Below are positions 1 through 9,569 of a stretch of 64,000 bases of DNA, one piece after another. Under the pieces are notes generated by a model. That model saw only the letters and a program-made list of their open reading frames with translations, ran no database searches and was not told where the DNA came from. Positions within the stretch are counted from its first letter, which is position 1; every line of letters starts with the position of its first letter. Source of the stretch: Lachnospiraceae bacterium (GTDB lineage Bacteria > Bacillota > Clostridia > Lachnospirales > Lachnospiraceae); contig JALCKY010000001.1 in NCBI GenBank assembly GCA_022647575.1, positions 434,001-498,000 of the forward strand, written 5' to 3'. A program made the translations under genes and the position numbers.

Positions 1-1467
1 GCCCTGCTTCTTGCATCCTACTGGATCATCCTGCTGATTTCCCGGAAAGAATCACGGAGACGTTTTCTTCCGGTCATGCTTACCGCTGTTCTGTGCGCCG
101 AAATGCTGCTCATGAACAATGCCACGGTCAGCAGCCGCATTTATCTGACCCGCGAAGAATTTGAAAATGATTATTACAACGACGGGACTTCCGCAGCGGT
201 TTCCGATGTCTGTTCTGCGGATTCCTCCCTGTACCGGATACAGACCGAGCGTCAGATGGGAACCGGCTATGTCCTTCCGGCGACGCCCGACAAGATTTAT
301 GCAAATGAAGGAATGGTGGACGGCTATGCCTCCACGAACCTCTATTCCAGTTCCATTTCCGGAACGCTTTCCGGATACGGACGCACCTACGGCGTCACGC
401 AGTATTCCAACAACTTCTTTATTCTGGACAGCCTGAAGCAGTATATCCTCTCCACCCTGCTTTCCGGGAAATATGTGGTTGCCGATTCTTCGGACGGTTT
501 CTTCACCGGCGCGGACAGTTCGCTCTTTTCGCAGGCGGAGACCGGCGTCTCCGGCAAGACTGTTCTGGAAAATAAGAATGCCCTTCCGTTCGGATACCTT
601 TACACTAAAGAGATTCCGTCGGATACGCTCTCCGGCATGGACAGCAATGAACTTCTTCATGCCGTGACTTCCGCCTTCTTCTACACGGACGGCGGAACAG
701 GGAATGAGACGTCTCTGCCTGAAGCACAGGCTTCCGAAAATGACTCCGTCCGGCTTTCGCAGCTGCTTGCCGGAACGAATGACTGCACGGTCCAGGCGGA
801 CGGCGATACGCTGACGATCACCCCGACAGGCTCCGATCCCTATGCTGTCTTCACGGCGCCTTCCGCTTCCGAAAGCAGCGCTTATTTCCTGGAGCTGTCC
901 GGTGAGATTCCGGAAGGGACTTCATCCCTTTACCTTGCGTTCTTCGCAGCCGACTCTGCATATCCGGATTTCGGTCCCGGCTGTTTCCGCGACTGCACGC
1001 TGACACAGGCCTCAAAGGATCTCATGCTGCCTCTGCCGGAAGGGCTTACTTCTTTCCGGATTGACATTCCGGACAATGCCGGAAGCATCACGCTGAAAAA
1101 TGCCTGTCTCAGGTTACTGACTTCCGATGATTTTTCAGAACTTGCCTCGACCGATATTTCAGATATCTCTTTTGAAAAAAGCACTTACCGCGCATCCGTC
1201 GTCAGTACGGCGGATGAAGCGATGCTCTGCATCCCGCTTCCCTACTGTTCCGGCTGGAGCGCGACGGTCAACGGTGCCGCTGCCGATGTCCGGAACATCA
1301 ACGGAGGTCTCTGCGGAATCCTTCTCACCTCAGGCACTTCGGAAGTGACGATGACCTATCACGTGCCGCATCTCAAGACCGGTCTGGCGGTCAGCCTGAT
1401 TTCCCTGCTTGCTTTCGCGGTCCTGTATGCGGGATCTTTCCGGCGGAAGAAAACACCGGGTGTCTGA
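1..1467 (+). CDS. YfhO-family membrane protein, C-terminal part (5' end outside window)
   Basis: The reading frame is open from base 1, so only the last ~488 residues are present. What remains is a long extracytoplasmic region rich in Ser, Thr and Gly, then one hydrophobic helix just before a basic tail (RRKK), which is the layout of the YfhO C-terminus. YfhO proteins are multi-membrane GT-C-type glycosyltransferases; in Bacillus and Listeria they work with a CsbB/GtcA-type pair to glycosylate lipoteichoic acid. The gene converges with the GT2 glycosyltransferase at 1473-2450, separated by 5 bases. Such a partner is expected to supply the polyprenyl-phosphate sugar. Family assignment rests on the C-terminal half only; the membrane-rich N-terminus cannot be checked here. 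Confidence 0.65.
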   Translation, partial: ALLLASYWIILLISRKESRRRFLPVMLTAVLCAEMLLMNNATVSSRIYLTREEFENDYYNDGTSAAVSDVCSADSSLYRIQTERQMGTGYVLPATPDKIYANEGMVDGYASTNLYSSSISGTLSGYGRTYGVTQYSNNFFILDSLKQYILSTLLSGKYVVADSSDGFFTGADSSLFSQAETGVSGKTVLENKNALPFGYLYTKEIPSDTLSGMDSNELLHAVTSAFFYTDGGTGNETSLPEAQASENDSVRLSQLLAGTNDCTVQADGDTLTITPTGSDPYAVFTAPSASESSAYFLELSGEIPEGTSSLYLAFFAADSAYPDFGPGCFRDCTLTQASKDLMLPLPEGLTSFRIDIPDNAGSITLKNACLRLLTSDDFSELASTDISDISFEKSTYRASVVSTADEAMLCIPLPYCSGWSATVNGAAADVRNINGGLCGILLTSGTSEVTMTYHVPHLKTGLAVSLISLLAFAVLYAGSFRRKKTPGV

Positions 1468-1472
1468 TCCGC

Positions 1473-2450
1473 CTATTCATTGACAGGGGTATTGTCCTCG
1501 AAATTGATGCGCTCCTCTTCCACGACCAGAGGCCGGTCCAGGACGCGCGCATTGATGGAAAGGATGTATTCTCCCAGAAGTCCGATGAAGAAAATCTGCA
1601 CCGCCCCGAGGAAAAACATGCCGATCAGCACCGGAGCCATTCCGGCCCGGAACCAGTCCCAGAAAATCAGCTTCAGGATCAGATAGACGAGCCCGATCAG
1701 AAGACTGACCGCCCCGATCCCGAATCCGATGAACGTCGCGACACGCAGCACCACTTTCGAATAGGAGGTGATGCCGACCATCGCCACGTCATAGAGGCTG
1801 TAGAAATTGTTCTTGCTCTTTCCGGCCTTCCTCTGCGGACGTTCGTACGGGATTGCTGCATAATCGTATCCCAGTTCGGCGATCATTCCGCGCAGGTACG
1901 GCTGCGGATCATGGATCTTGCGCACGATGTCGACAAAATCCTTATCATAGAGTCCGAAGCCGGTGAAGTTTTCAATGTGTCCGATGTCGGTGATTTTCCG
2001 CAGGATCCGGTAATACTGTCTTCTGACCCAGGCCATGAATCTTCCTTCATCGGTCTTTGATTTCACGCCGATGACGATTTTCGAACCCTTTTCCCATTCC
2101 CGGACGAACCGGGGAATCAGTTCCGGAGGATCCTGAAAGTCCGCGTTCAGACGGATGACGCAGTCGCCGTACGCCTGCTTGAGCCCGTGGACCGGAGAAC
2201 GGAGCTGGCCGAAATTCCTCGCGTTGAAAATCGCCTTGACGTTCGGGTTCTGCGCGCAGATTTCCCGCAGTTCCTTTCTCGTCATGTCCTTGGAATGATT
2301 GTCGATGTAGATGATCTCATAATCATACTGCGGAAGCTGCTGCGTCATGATTTTCGTGACCGCTTCCGTCATCGGCCCTACATTTTCCTGCTCATTGTAA
2401 GTCGGAATGACGACTGAGATTTTCTTTCTCCGAACGGAATCGTCTTTCAT
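1473..2450 (-). CDS. Family 2 glycosyltransferase with C-terminal membrane helices (CsbB/GtrB/DPM1-like)
   Basis: A 325-residue protein. The GT-A start (VVIPTYNEQENV) lies near residue 12 and the DxD-type LNADFQDPPEL near residues 101-110. Two hydrophobic helices follow in the last ~100 residues, then the end motif GEYILSINARVLDRP. Enzymes of this build transfer a sugar from a nucleotide donor to undecaprenyl phosphate at the inner face of the membrane. The start at 2450 is chosen because its ATG overlaps the stop of the upstream TPP-enzyme gene (ATGA), the same coupling used elsewhere in this cluster; a longer frame to 2627 would run deep into that gene. It is the last gene of the minus-strand sugar cluster and converges with a YfhO-type transferase, a known functional partner. 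The sugar is not readable from sequence. Confidence 0.85.
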   Translation of the reverse strand: MKDDSVRRKKISVVIPTYNEQENVGPMTEAVTKIMTQQLPQYDYEIIYIDNHSKDMTRKELREICAQNPNVKAIFNARNFGQLRSPVHGLKQAYGDCVIRLNADFQDPPELIPRFVREWEKGSKIVIGVKSKTDEGRFMAWVRRQYYRILRKITDIGHIENFTGFGLYDKDFVDIVRKIHDPQPYLRGMIAELGYDYAAIPYERPQRKAGKSKNNFYSLYDVAMVGITSYSKVVLRVATFIGFGIGAVSLLIGLVYLILKLIFWDWFRAGMAPVLIGMFFLGAVQIFFIGLLGEYILSINARVLDRPLVVEEERINFEDNTPVNE

Positions 2451-4291
2451 CTGGTTTCCTCTTCCCCGGTAAGCTCGATTTTCATATTGGCTTTCAGCTC
2501 TTCCCTTGACAGGAACGGCGACATGTCCTCCAGCGGAGACGAAACCATGGTTCCGTCCATGAGTCTTCTGGACGAAGCCTTCGGCTCGGTCATCTGGAGA
2601 GGCGAGACGTGCACCCCGATCAGGCAAGGCGTCGCTATGGCTGCTGCCTTTTCCACATCTGCCTTCATTGTAGCATTCGAGGTACAGCTTGTATAGTTCA
2701 GTCCGAACGCATCCGCGATCCGTGACAGGTCCGGGAAACTCAGGTCTCCGCTTTCCGGGCCGATGCCGGCATAATGTCCGCCGAAGAAATTCTTCTGCGT
2801 CTGGCGGATGGAATGATAGCCTCCGTTTTCAATCACGAAAATGCGGACCGGGAGTTTTCCTCCCGCGATGGTCTGCAGCTCCTGCAGGTTCATCATGAGA
2901 CTTCCCTCGCCGGTCACCAGCGTCACCGGACGTCTTCCTTCGGAAATGCAGATGCCGATGGAAGCCGGCAGTCCGTATCCCATCGAAGCCGTCTGCGAAT
3001 TCGTGAAGAAGCGCTGTCCCTCCTTCACGCGGAACGCCTGCGTCCCGGCGACGCGCGACGTGCCGCAGCTGACGACCAGATCTTCATCCGCCGGCAGTAC
3101 CTCCGAAAGGGCATCATAGAAAGCGTAGAGATTTCCTCTTCCGTCCTGCTGCTCCGCTTTTTCTTTTTCCGTCACCGCAGGATATTTCTTCTTCCACTTC
3201 GCGCAGCAGGCATTCCACGAAGCATCCGTGAACAGGGGATGCTCTTCGGACACGCCCGACCGGAGCAGGGCATCATTCATTTTCCGGATCAGCTCCGCCG
3301 CATCGCCGATGACCGGCAGGCTGACATGCAGATTCGGTTTTCTCAGTTCCGCCGGATCCAGATCGTTCAGGATCGTGTAGGCCTCCCGTGCCCAGTCCTT
3401 ATAATCGAAGCCCGTCTGCGAAAGGGACTGGCGGCTCCCGAGCGACAGATAGACATCGGAATTCTGCAGGGCAAAATTTCCCGCCCGTCCGGCAGCCACC
3501 CCGCTGACGCCTGCATAATGAGGGTCCGCGTACGGAAGCAGGTCGACGCTCGAAGACCCGACTGTAACGGGTATGTTCAGAAGACGCACCAAACGGCGGA
3601 AGTCTTCATAAGCACCGGAAGCCCGGACGCCGAAGCCTGCAAATAAGACCGGCCGTTTCGCCTCTTTGATTTTCGCAAGAATCTTCTGCACGGTTTCATC
3701 GGGAACCGGCTGCGGAACTTCAAAAATATCCTCTTTCGGATCATAGGCAGGAAGGGACTCCGGATCGATCTGCGCAGACTGGATATCCAGCGGAATGTCC
3801 AGCCATACCGGACCCCGGCGTCCCGTCACGGCAAGATAAAGAGCCCTTTCCAGCTCGTGCCGGATCTCCTCTTTCCTTTCCACCATCTTCGCGTATTTCG
3901 TCATCGCCTGCGAAGCCTTCGTGATGTCATATTCCTGGATTCCCATCGTGCGGATCGGCAGATGCGTGCTGCGCACCGTGACCGCCGTCCTCACCTGACC
4001 GGAAACCACGATCATCGGAATCGACTCCATCCAGGCACACAGAACACCGGTCAGCGCGTTGACCGCTCCCGGTCCGCTCGTCACGCAGACCGCTGCGGGG
4101 CGGTTCTCCACGCGGGCATAGGCTTCCGCCGCCATGGCGCAGGCCTGTTCATGATGCTGGTAGAGGCAGTGCATTCTGCTGCGTGCGAAGGAATCATTGA
4201 GATACATCGCGCCGCCGCCCGTCACGGTAAAGACATCCGTGATGCCGCTGTCCGCCAGCTTCTCCGCTATGTAATCCGATACACGAATCAT
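2447..4291 (-). CDS. Thiamine-diphosphate enzyme of the acetolactate-synthase type (possible YerE-like branched-sugar enzyme)
   Basis: A 614-residue, three-domain TPP enzyme. The catalytic glutamate sits in HHEQA near residue 48, a central FAD/nucleotide-type domain spans about 200-350, and the TPP/metal motif is near 460-488 (GEGSLMMN ... IENGGYHSIRQTQ). The motif has GEG where most relatives have GDG. An anabolic acetolactate synthase is unlikely because no ilvN, ilvC or ilvD is nearby and the gene lies in a deoxysugar cluster with rfbF, rfbG and rfbH. The known enzyme of this type in that context is YerE of Yersinia, which uses pyruvate to add a two-carbon branch to CDP-3,6-dideoxy-4-keto-hexose. 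That role is an inference; a sugar or keto-acid decarboxylating role is also possible. It starts 2 bases after the CapK-like gene ends and overlaps the next gene by 4 bases. Confidence 0.8.
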   Translation of the reverse strand: MIRVSDYIAEKLADSGITDVFTVTGGGAMYLNDSFARSRMHCLYQHHEQACAMAAEAYARVENRPAAVCVTSGPGAVNALTGVLCAWMESIPMIVVSGQVRTAVTVRSTHLPIRTMGIQEYDITKASQAMTKYAKMVERKEEIRHELERALYLAVTGRRGPVWLDIPLDIQSAQIDPESLPAYDPKEDIFEVPQPVPDETVQKILAKIKEAKRPVLFAGFGVRASGAYEDFRRLVRLLNIPVTVGSSSVDLLPYADPHYAGVSGVAAGRAGNFALQNSDVYLSLGSRQSLSQTGFDYKDWAREAYTILNDLDPAELRKPNLHVSLPVIGDAAELIRKMNDALLRSGVSEEHPLFTDASWNACCAKWKKKYPAVTEKEKAEQQDGRGNLYAFYDALSEVLPADEDLVVSCGTSRVAGTQAFRVKEGQRFFTNSQTASMGYGLPASIGICISEGRRPVTLVTGEGSLMMNLQELQTIAGGKLPVRIFVIENGGYHSIRQTQKNFFGGHYAGIGPESGDLSFPDLSRIADAFGLNYTSCTSNATMKADVEKAAAIATPCLIGVHVSPLQMTEPKASSRRLMDGTMVSSPLEDMSPFLSREELKANMKIELTGEEETR

Positions 4292-4293
4292 TT

Positions 4294-5625
4294 TCAGCCT
4301 CCGGCCTGTCCCACATATTTTTCGCAGCGGTTCTCACAGACCATCGTCTTTCCCGACTGCTGGATGGGGAGCTCGTCCGCATAATCCACGCTGACTTCAG
4401 CGTCCTCTCCCAGATATTTCTTATAGGCGGCAACGACTTCCTCTTCATGAAAATCCTTGCCCGGATTGATGGTCAGCGTATATTTCTTCAGATCGGTCTG
4501 CACGCATTTTGCCTGCAGGACTTTCCCTTCAAAATTGAGAAGCGTATTCATGAAGACGTGAATGGAAAGCGGTTCGCCCTTCGTGTTGTAGAGAAGAGAG
4601 CCTCTCCGCCCGTAAATCTCCGTCAGCTTCGCGTGGCTGCGTCTCCGGGCATCCTTCCACGTTTTCATCTTCCCGGTATCTCCCGTGTCATAGCGGATCA
4701 TCGGAAAAGCCTTGTTATAATAATCGGTGACGACGATGCGTCCGAGTTCTCCCTCCGCCGCCGGTTCATCCGAATCCATTTTCAGGATTTCCACGAAATA
4801 ATTATACAGGTCGACCGTATAGTCCTCTTCTCCCGGAAGGCTTACGGCAATAAAACCGTTTTCATTGTTTCCGTAGGAAAGCACCGGCGTGATGCCGAGG
4901 ACCTCCTGCGCCAGGGCACGCGTTGCCGCCGGACAAGCCTCGCCCATCGTAAAGATCATCTCGACCTGCCATTTCGAGGTGTCGGCCGGTTCCCTTTTCA
5001 GGTACTGCGTCAGGGCAGTCAGGGCGCTCGAATACATGACGAGCACCTGGATTCCGTCCTTTTCTATGCGGCTGCAGATATCCTTCAGGGCGGCATCGCC
5101 CATATTGGAAATGTCGTACATCTTCAGGTTGTTTTTAAAGGAATGCCATCCCGTGATCGTGTTCTTCCCTTTGATCCATGCACGGAATTCAGCTCTCTTC
5201 ATGCCGAGGCGGAATCCGTTGAGCTCCATGACCGACATGAAGTTCATGAAGACATGGTTCATTTTCTCGGGGTCGGCAAGCACGGTGAACGGCGTCCCCG
5301 TCGAGCCGCTGGTCGACAGCTTCGTCAGCTGTTCCCGCCAGGGGCGGAACTCATCCGACAGGACCGTCTCGTAATGGGAAATGAAATCGCTTTTATTCTG
5401 AACCGGGAAATCCTTCAGTTCTTTCGATTTTTTCAGTCCTCGGTAGAACGGGCACTCCCGCGCCGCGTAATCGAGGATCAGGGACAGACGTCTTTCCGCA
5501 TACTCCTCCGTCACGCCTTCGACGATTTCCCTCTTGTTGACTTCCAGAAGCTTATTCAGTTTTCCGCCGCGTACGGCATCCAGCGCATTGAAGGCGCTTC
5601 TTCTTACGATTTCTCCGAACTGCAT
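4294..5625 (-). CDS. CapK-like adenylate-forming enzyme (phenylacetate-CoA ligase family)
   Basis: A 443-residue ANL-superfamily protein. The AMP-binding P-loop TSGSTGTPF is near residues 103-111 and the Y/R-rich acceptor region (RIVVTDYYNKAFPMIRYDTGD) near 305-325, which are standard for CapK/PaaK relatives found in capsule loci. These enzymes activate a carboxylic acid as acyl-AMP; the acid and acceptor are unknown. The start at 5625 (MQFGEIVRR) matches the N-terminus of the paralogous domain at 6817-8229 and overlaps the flippase 3' end by 22 bases. A longer frame to 5793 lies inside the flippase and is rejected. Together with the fused copy it gives the cluster two such enzymes, which suggests acylation or amidation of the sugar. 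Confidence 0.85.
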   Translation of the reverse strand: MQFGEIVRRSAFNALDAVRGGKLNKLLEVNKREIVEGVTEEYAERRLSLILDYAARECPFYRGLKKSKELKDFPVQNKSDFISHYETVLSDEFRPWREQLTKLSTSGSTGTPFTVLADPEKMNHVFMNFMSVMELNGFRLGMKRAEFRAWIKGKNTITGWHSFKNNLKMYDISNMGDAALKDICSRIEKDGIQVLVMYSSALTALTQYLKREPADTSKWQVEMIFTMGEACPAATRALAQEVLGITPVLSYGNNENGFIAVSLPGEEDYTVDLYNYFVEILKMDSDEPAAEGELGRIVVTDYYNKAFPMIRYDTGDTGKMKTWKDARRRSHAKLTEIYGRRGSLLYNTKGEPLSIHVFMNTLLNFEGKVLQAKCVQTDLKKYTLTINPGKDFHEEEVVAAYKKYLGEDAEVSVDYADELPIQQSGKTMVCENRCEKYVGQAGG

Positions 5626-6816
5626 ATTTTCTTCCTTCCGGCATTGATCATGCCAAGCAGCAGCACGGCGGCGACGCGGGCTGCATTTGCGATCAGGACA
5701 GCTGATGCAAACGCCGTGATGCCTCCGCCGAGCATTGCAAAGATCAGGATCATCAGCAGTGCCAGATGCGCGCACTGCAGGATCAGCTGCCATTTCTCAT
5801 CCGTGAACGTCAGCACGATGATAAAAAGATAGGCCGAGAGCATGGCCAGAATCTGCGTGATGTTGACAACGGTAATCAGCGGTCTGACCGCATCCGCCAG
5901 ATCCGGATAAAAAATACGGATGAACCACGGCGTCACGATTTCACAGAACAGAAAGAACACGGCACTGACGCCCAGTCCGATTCCGGAATACAGCATGAAT
6001 TTCTTCCGGGTCAGATACACCTTTTCTTTCGTCAGGTACGAAATAATGATCGTGTTGACCGGCGCAATGAACAGCACCAGCGTCTTGCCGATGAGCGAGA
6101 CGACATAGTACTGCGTGACCGCCGTGCCGCCCAGGGTATTCTTGAGAATCAGGCGGTCGATGTTGAGCGTCAGATTCGTGACCGTATAGGACATGACCAG
6201 AAGGAACCCCTTGCTGAGCACGATCCGGAAATCGGGCGAGGTCCGGAAGAAATTCCGGAAAATGCTTCCCGTTGCCGTCACGTAAACGAGGGCTGCCGCT
6301 TCCCCCGATCAGGAAAATAAAGAACCAGTTTCCCGTCACCCGGTAGAGGAAATAACCCGCCAGGTATCCCAAACCGATCAGCAGATAATAAATAAAATAC
6401 CGCCGGTAGTTCAGGGAAAGACGGTATTCCACATCTCCGTAATACCGGAAAATCGTAATCAGCAGAAGAACCGCCGTCAGGAGATAGGACCAGAACCCAA
6501 AAATGGAAGACGTCGAAATCAGCAGCGCGGCCGCAATGCCGACCGCCGAAAACAGCAGGATCGTCCTGTCGTAATCCCCGTTGCTGACGTCATGCTCCCT
6601 GCGTACGACCAGACGGCTGGTATTCAGTGCCTGTCCGACCGAAGGTCCCAGGATGCTGACCAGTCCCGTGATGTACAGAACCGTGCCGATGGCCTCGGTA
6701 CCCATTTCCGCATTGAGCCTGGGATAGATAAAAAGCTGGAGAACTCCGTTCAGCACCAGCGCTCCGGCAATGGTCCAGGCTGTATTTCCTAAGATTTTCT
6801 TTTTCTTTGCATTCAT
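5604..6816 (-). pseudogene. Polysaccharide flippase (Wzx/MurJ-like), frameshifted, fused to upstream ligase
   Basis: The first half begins at ATG 6816 (MNAKKKKILGNTAWTIAG) and the second half ends at 5604. Together they give about 403 residues with some ten hydrophobic helices, as in Wzx-type lipid-linked oligosaccharide flippases. The frame breaks at a run of five C on the plus strand (6302-6306). Removing one base restores FLIGEAAALVYVTATG, so a single-base insertion is evident. There is no stop codon between the upstream ligase and ATG 6816, so the flippase is either the C-terminal domain of an ~870-residue fusion or is translated from an internal start with a weak AGGCAGG site. The break may be a sequencing error, since three neighbouring genes have similar breaks, or a real inactivation. 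Confidence 0.75.
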
Positions 6817-8229
6817 GGCCTGCCTGCTGCCTGCCGGTCTTTCATCCGTCCGCTCTGCCTGTCCTTTTTCTTCCGCAGCCTTTCCGGATGCCGCGGAATT
6901 TTTCTTCTGATACTCCGGGCAGAGGTTCTCGATATATTTTCGCTTTCCGGAAGCCAGCACGGGAATCTCGTCGACATAGGAAACGCGGATCTCCGCATCC
7001 TTTCCCAGGGTGGGGCGGATGCGCCCGATCATATCCTCCGCATCCATTTTCCCGCGGTCTCCGTTCAGCCGGAGCTCATATTCCTTCCGGCCAAGCTGCA
7101 GGAAACGGAACTGTTTCACGCCTTCGACATTCCACAGATTATTCGTAATCAGATACGGAGTGACCGCATTTCCTTCCGTATCATAGATCAGGTCGGAACG
7201 GCGCCCGTAGAGTTCCTTCAGGATCAGGCGCGTCCTGCCGTTCTTCTCCTGATGGCGTGCCACTGCCATATCGCCGTTGTCGTACCGCAGGATCGGAAAA
7301 GCATAATTCGTCAGATCCGTGATGACGATTCTGCCGAGCTCCCCGTCCGGTGCCGGTTCATCCGAATCTGTCCGCAGGATCTCATAATAATAGCTTTCGG
7401 AATTGATGTAATATTCCTCGCTGTCATCACGGATCTGGATGCCCATGATTCCGTTTTCTTCATTGGAGTACCAGGAGCGGACCGGACAGTCAAACTGTTC
7501 GGATATCCTTTTCCTCACGCCCTGCGGCATCGTTTCCGAAATCGGGATCACGGAACAGACCGTGAATTTTTTCAGGTCATAGCCGCTCCGGTCCAGATAG
7601 GCGCTCAGCTCCCCGAGTGCGGAAGAATAGCCGACCAGGCTTTTGACTTTCTGATCTGCGATGGTATCCGCCATCTTCTTCAGCGATTCATCGCTCAGGG
7701 AAGAACTGTCCATCATGATGCTGTTTTCCATCAGAAGGCGGAGGGAGCTTTTCTTCACGTTCGAAACCCAGACGCGGATAAAAGCCTGCTTCTGTCCGAT
7801 CCGGTAATTTCCCAGAGTCCCCATGAAAATAGAATCCGCCGTGTTGCAGCGGATTTTTCCGGGGTCCTGAATCATGGCAAACGGAGTTCCCGTGGAGCCG
7901 GAGGTTGTCATGGTGCGGCAGCCTTTTCCGTCGAGGTAATCCGAAGAAAGGAATTCCCGGTAATGTTCCCGGAAGGTATCCTTGTTGACGACCGGCAGTT
8001 CCGAAAGCGGGACTTCCGGATCATAGTTCTTATAGTACGGTGCTGTCGAAACCGCATGGCGGATCAGCGCCCGGATTCTTTTCTCCGTCTCTTCTGCCGG
8101 GGTACCGTGCCGGAAGGCATCCTCATCGCTTCGAAAGCGTGCGGCAGCTTTTCCGCCCCGCAGGCCGTCCAGTGCAAAATAGACATCCCATCTGAGTTTT
8201 TCTCCGAAAGAACGGCTGCTTTCCCTCAT
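6817..8229 (-). CDS. CapK-like adenylate-forming domain at N-terminus of fused reading frame
   Basis: This is the N-terminal ~471 residues of a reading frame that stays open to 5941. P-loop MTTSGSTGTPF lies near residues 105-115, and EELGRIV-type and FPILRYDNGDM motifs lie near 315-335. It is a paralogue of the protein at 4294-5625 with the same layout. After about residue 445 comes a hydrophilic Ala/Glu/Arg-rich linker (AASGKAAEEKGQ...) and then, with no stop, the flippase. The start ATG at 8229 overlaps the stop of rfbH (ATGA). The presumed chemistry is acyl-adenylate formation for a sugar modification; substrate unknown. The fusion to a flippase would couple a modifying enzyme to export, which I do not recognise as a standard architecture. 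Confidence 0.85.
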
Positions 8230-9569
8230 TGTTTTTTACTGCATGCCTCTCTGATTTTCTCTGCCATAAAGGCCAGCATCTCCTGCGTCATTCCCGGATA
8301 TACGCCGATCCAGAAAGCCCGGTTCATGATGGCATCCGTATGATCAAGGCTGCCGACGGTCCGGCACAGCTTCTGTGCCTGCGGATCTCCGACGAAGCAC
8401 GGATGCTTCGTCAGGTTTCCGGCAAACAGCATGCGCGTCTGGACTCCGGCTTCCTCCAATGTCCTGACAATCGTGCCCCTGTCTGTTCCCTCCCTGCAGA
8501 AAATCAGGAAGCCGAACCAGCAGGGATCGGAATCCGGACAGGCTTCCGGCAGAACGAAGCAGTCCTCCGTTCCTTCAAGCGCTTTCTTCAGAAAGGCAAA
8601 ATTTTCCCGCCTCCGCGACGCGAAAGCCGGAAACTTCTCAATCTGCGCGCAGCCGACAGCCGCCTGCATATCCGTTGCCTTCAGATTGTACCCGAAATGG
8701 CTGTAAACATATTTATGGTCGTACCCAAGAGGAAGTTCCCCGTACTGCCTGTCGAAGCGGTGTCCGCAGAAATTATCGTGTCCCGGAGGGCAGATGCAGT
8801 CGCGTCCCCAGTCGCGCAGGGAACGGATGATTTTATGCAGGAGCGGATCATTCGTATAGACGGCTCCTCCTTCTCCCATGGTCATGTGATGCGGCGGATA
8901 AAAACTGGAAGTCCCGATATCGCCGAACGTTCCCGTGAAGCGTGTCTCTCCGTCCAGCGTATAGGTGCTTCCCAGTGCATCGCAGTTGTCTTCGATGAGC
9001 CACAGTCCGTGCTTTCTGCAGAAGTCCCGGACCTTCTTCAGGTCAAACGGGTTTCCGAGCGTGTGCGCCATCATGACGGCACGCGTCCTGTCCGATAAAG
9101 CTTCCTCCAGCATCGAACAGTCTGCATTTCCCTGAGGGATCGTGACGTCGATAAAAACCGGACGGGCTCCGTACTGAAGAATCGGCGCGACCGTCGTCGG
9201 AAAACCGCAGGCGACTGTAATGACCTCATCCCCCGGCAGGATCCTCTTCTCTTTCAGCAGGGGGGAAGTCAGTGCAGAAAATGCAAGAAGGTTCGCGCTC
9301 GACCCCGAATTGACAAGGGAAACGAAGCGGACCTTCAGGTATTCGCCGAATTTCTTTTCGAATTCTTCCGTATATCTTCCGGCAGTCAGCCAGAATTCCA
9401 GAGAGGAATCCACCAGATTCATCATTTCCGCACGGTCATAGACCCTCGAAGCATAGGGGATGCGGTCGCCTGCCTGAAACGGCTTCCGTACATGGAAACG
9501 GTCGCAGTACTCTCCCGCTGCCTCCAGGATCTTCTTCCTTGCCTCTTCTTCCGACATTCCCTCAAACAT
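8226..9569 (-). CDS. rfbH: CDP-4-keto-6-deoxy-D-glucose 3-dehydrase (E1), iron-sulfur PMP enzyme
   Basis: A 447-residue DegT/StrS-fold protein. The usual PLP-binding lysine is replaced by histidine in SFYPPHHMTMGEGG (His near residues 226-228), which marks the dehydrase rather than an aminotransferase. The [2Fe-2S] ligand region GRDCICPPGHDNFCG is at about 253-267. The enzyme removes the 3-hydroxyl of CDP-4-keto-6-deoxyglucose, with electrons from a partner reductase (E3: RfbI/AscD/YerD). No E3 gene is visible here. Start 9569 is preferred: GGAGA lies 8 bases upstream and the gene overlaps the rfbG stop by 8 bases. A frame to 9611 would run further into rfbG. Coupled by ATGA to the next gene. 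Confidence 0.93.
   Translation of the reverse strand: MFEGMSEEEARKKILEAAGEYCDRFHVRKPFQAGDRIPYASRVYDRAEMMNLVDSSLEFWLTAGRYTEEFEKKFGEYLKVRFVSLVNSGSSANLLAFSALTSPLLKEKRILPGDEVITVACGFPTTVAPILQYGARPVFIDVTIPQGNADCSMLEEALSDRTRAVMMAHTLGNPFDLKKVRDFCRKHGLWLIEDNCDALGSTYTLDGETRFTGTFGDIGTSSFYPPHHMTMGEGGAVYTNDPLLHKIIRSLRDWGRDCICPPGHDNFCGHRFDRQYGELPLGYDHKYVYSHFGYNLKATDMQAAVGCAQIEKFPAFASRRRENFAFLKKALEGTEDCFVLPEACPDSDPCWFGFLIFCREGTDRGTIVRTLEEAGVQTRMLFAGNLTKHPCFVGDPQAQKLCRTVGSLDHTDAIMNRAFWIGVYPGMTQEMLAFMAEKIREACSKKQ

Noticed and set aside
2451-2627. N-terminal extension of the GT2 gene
   Set aside because: It would lie fully within the TPP-enzyme gene, has no GT features, and the ATGA-coupled start at 2450 fits the family.
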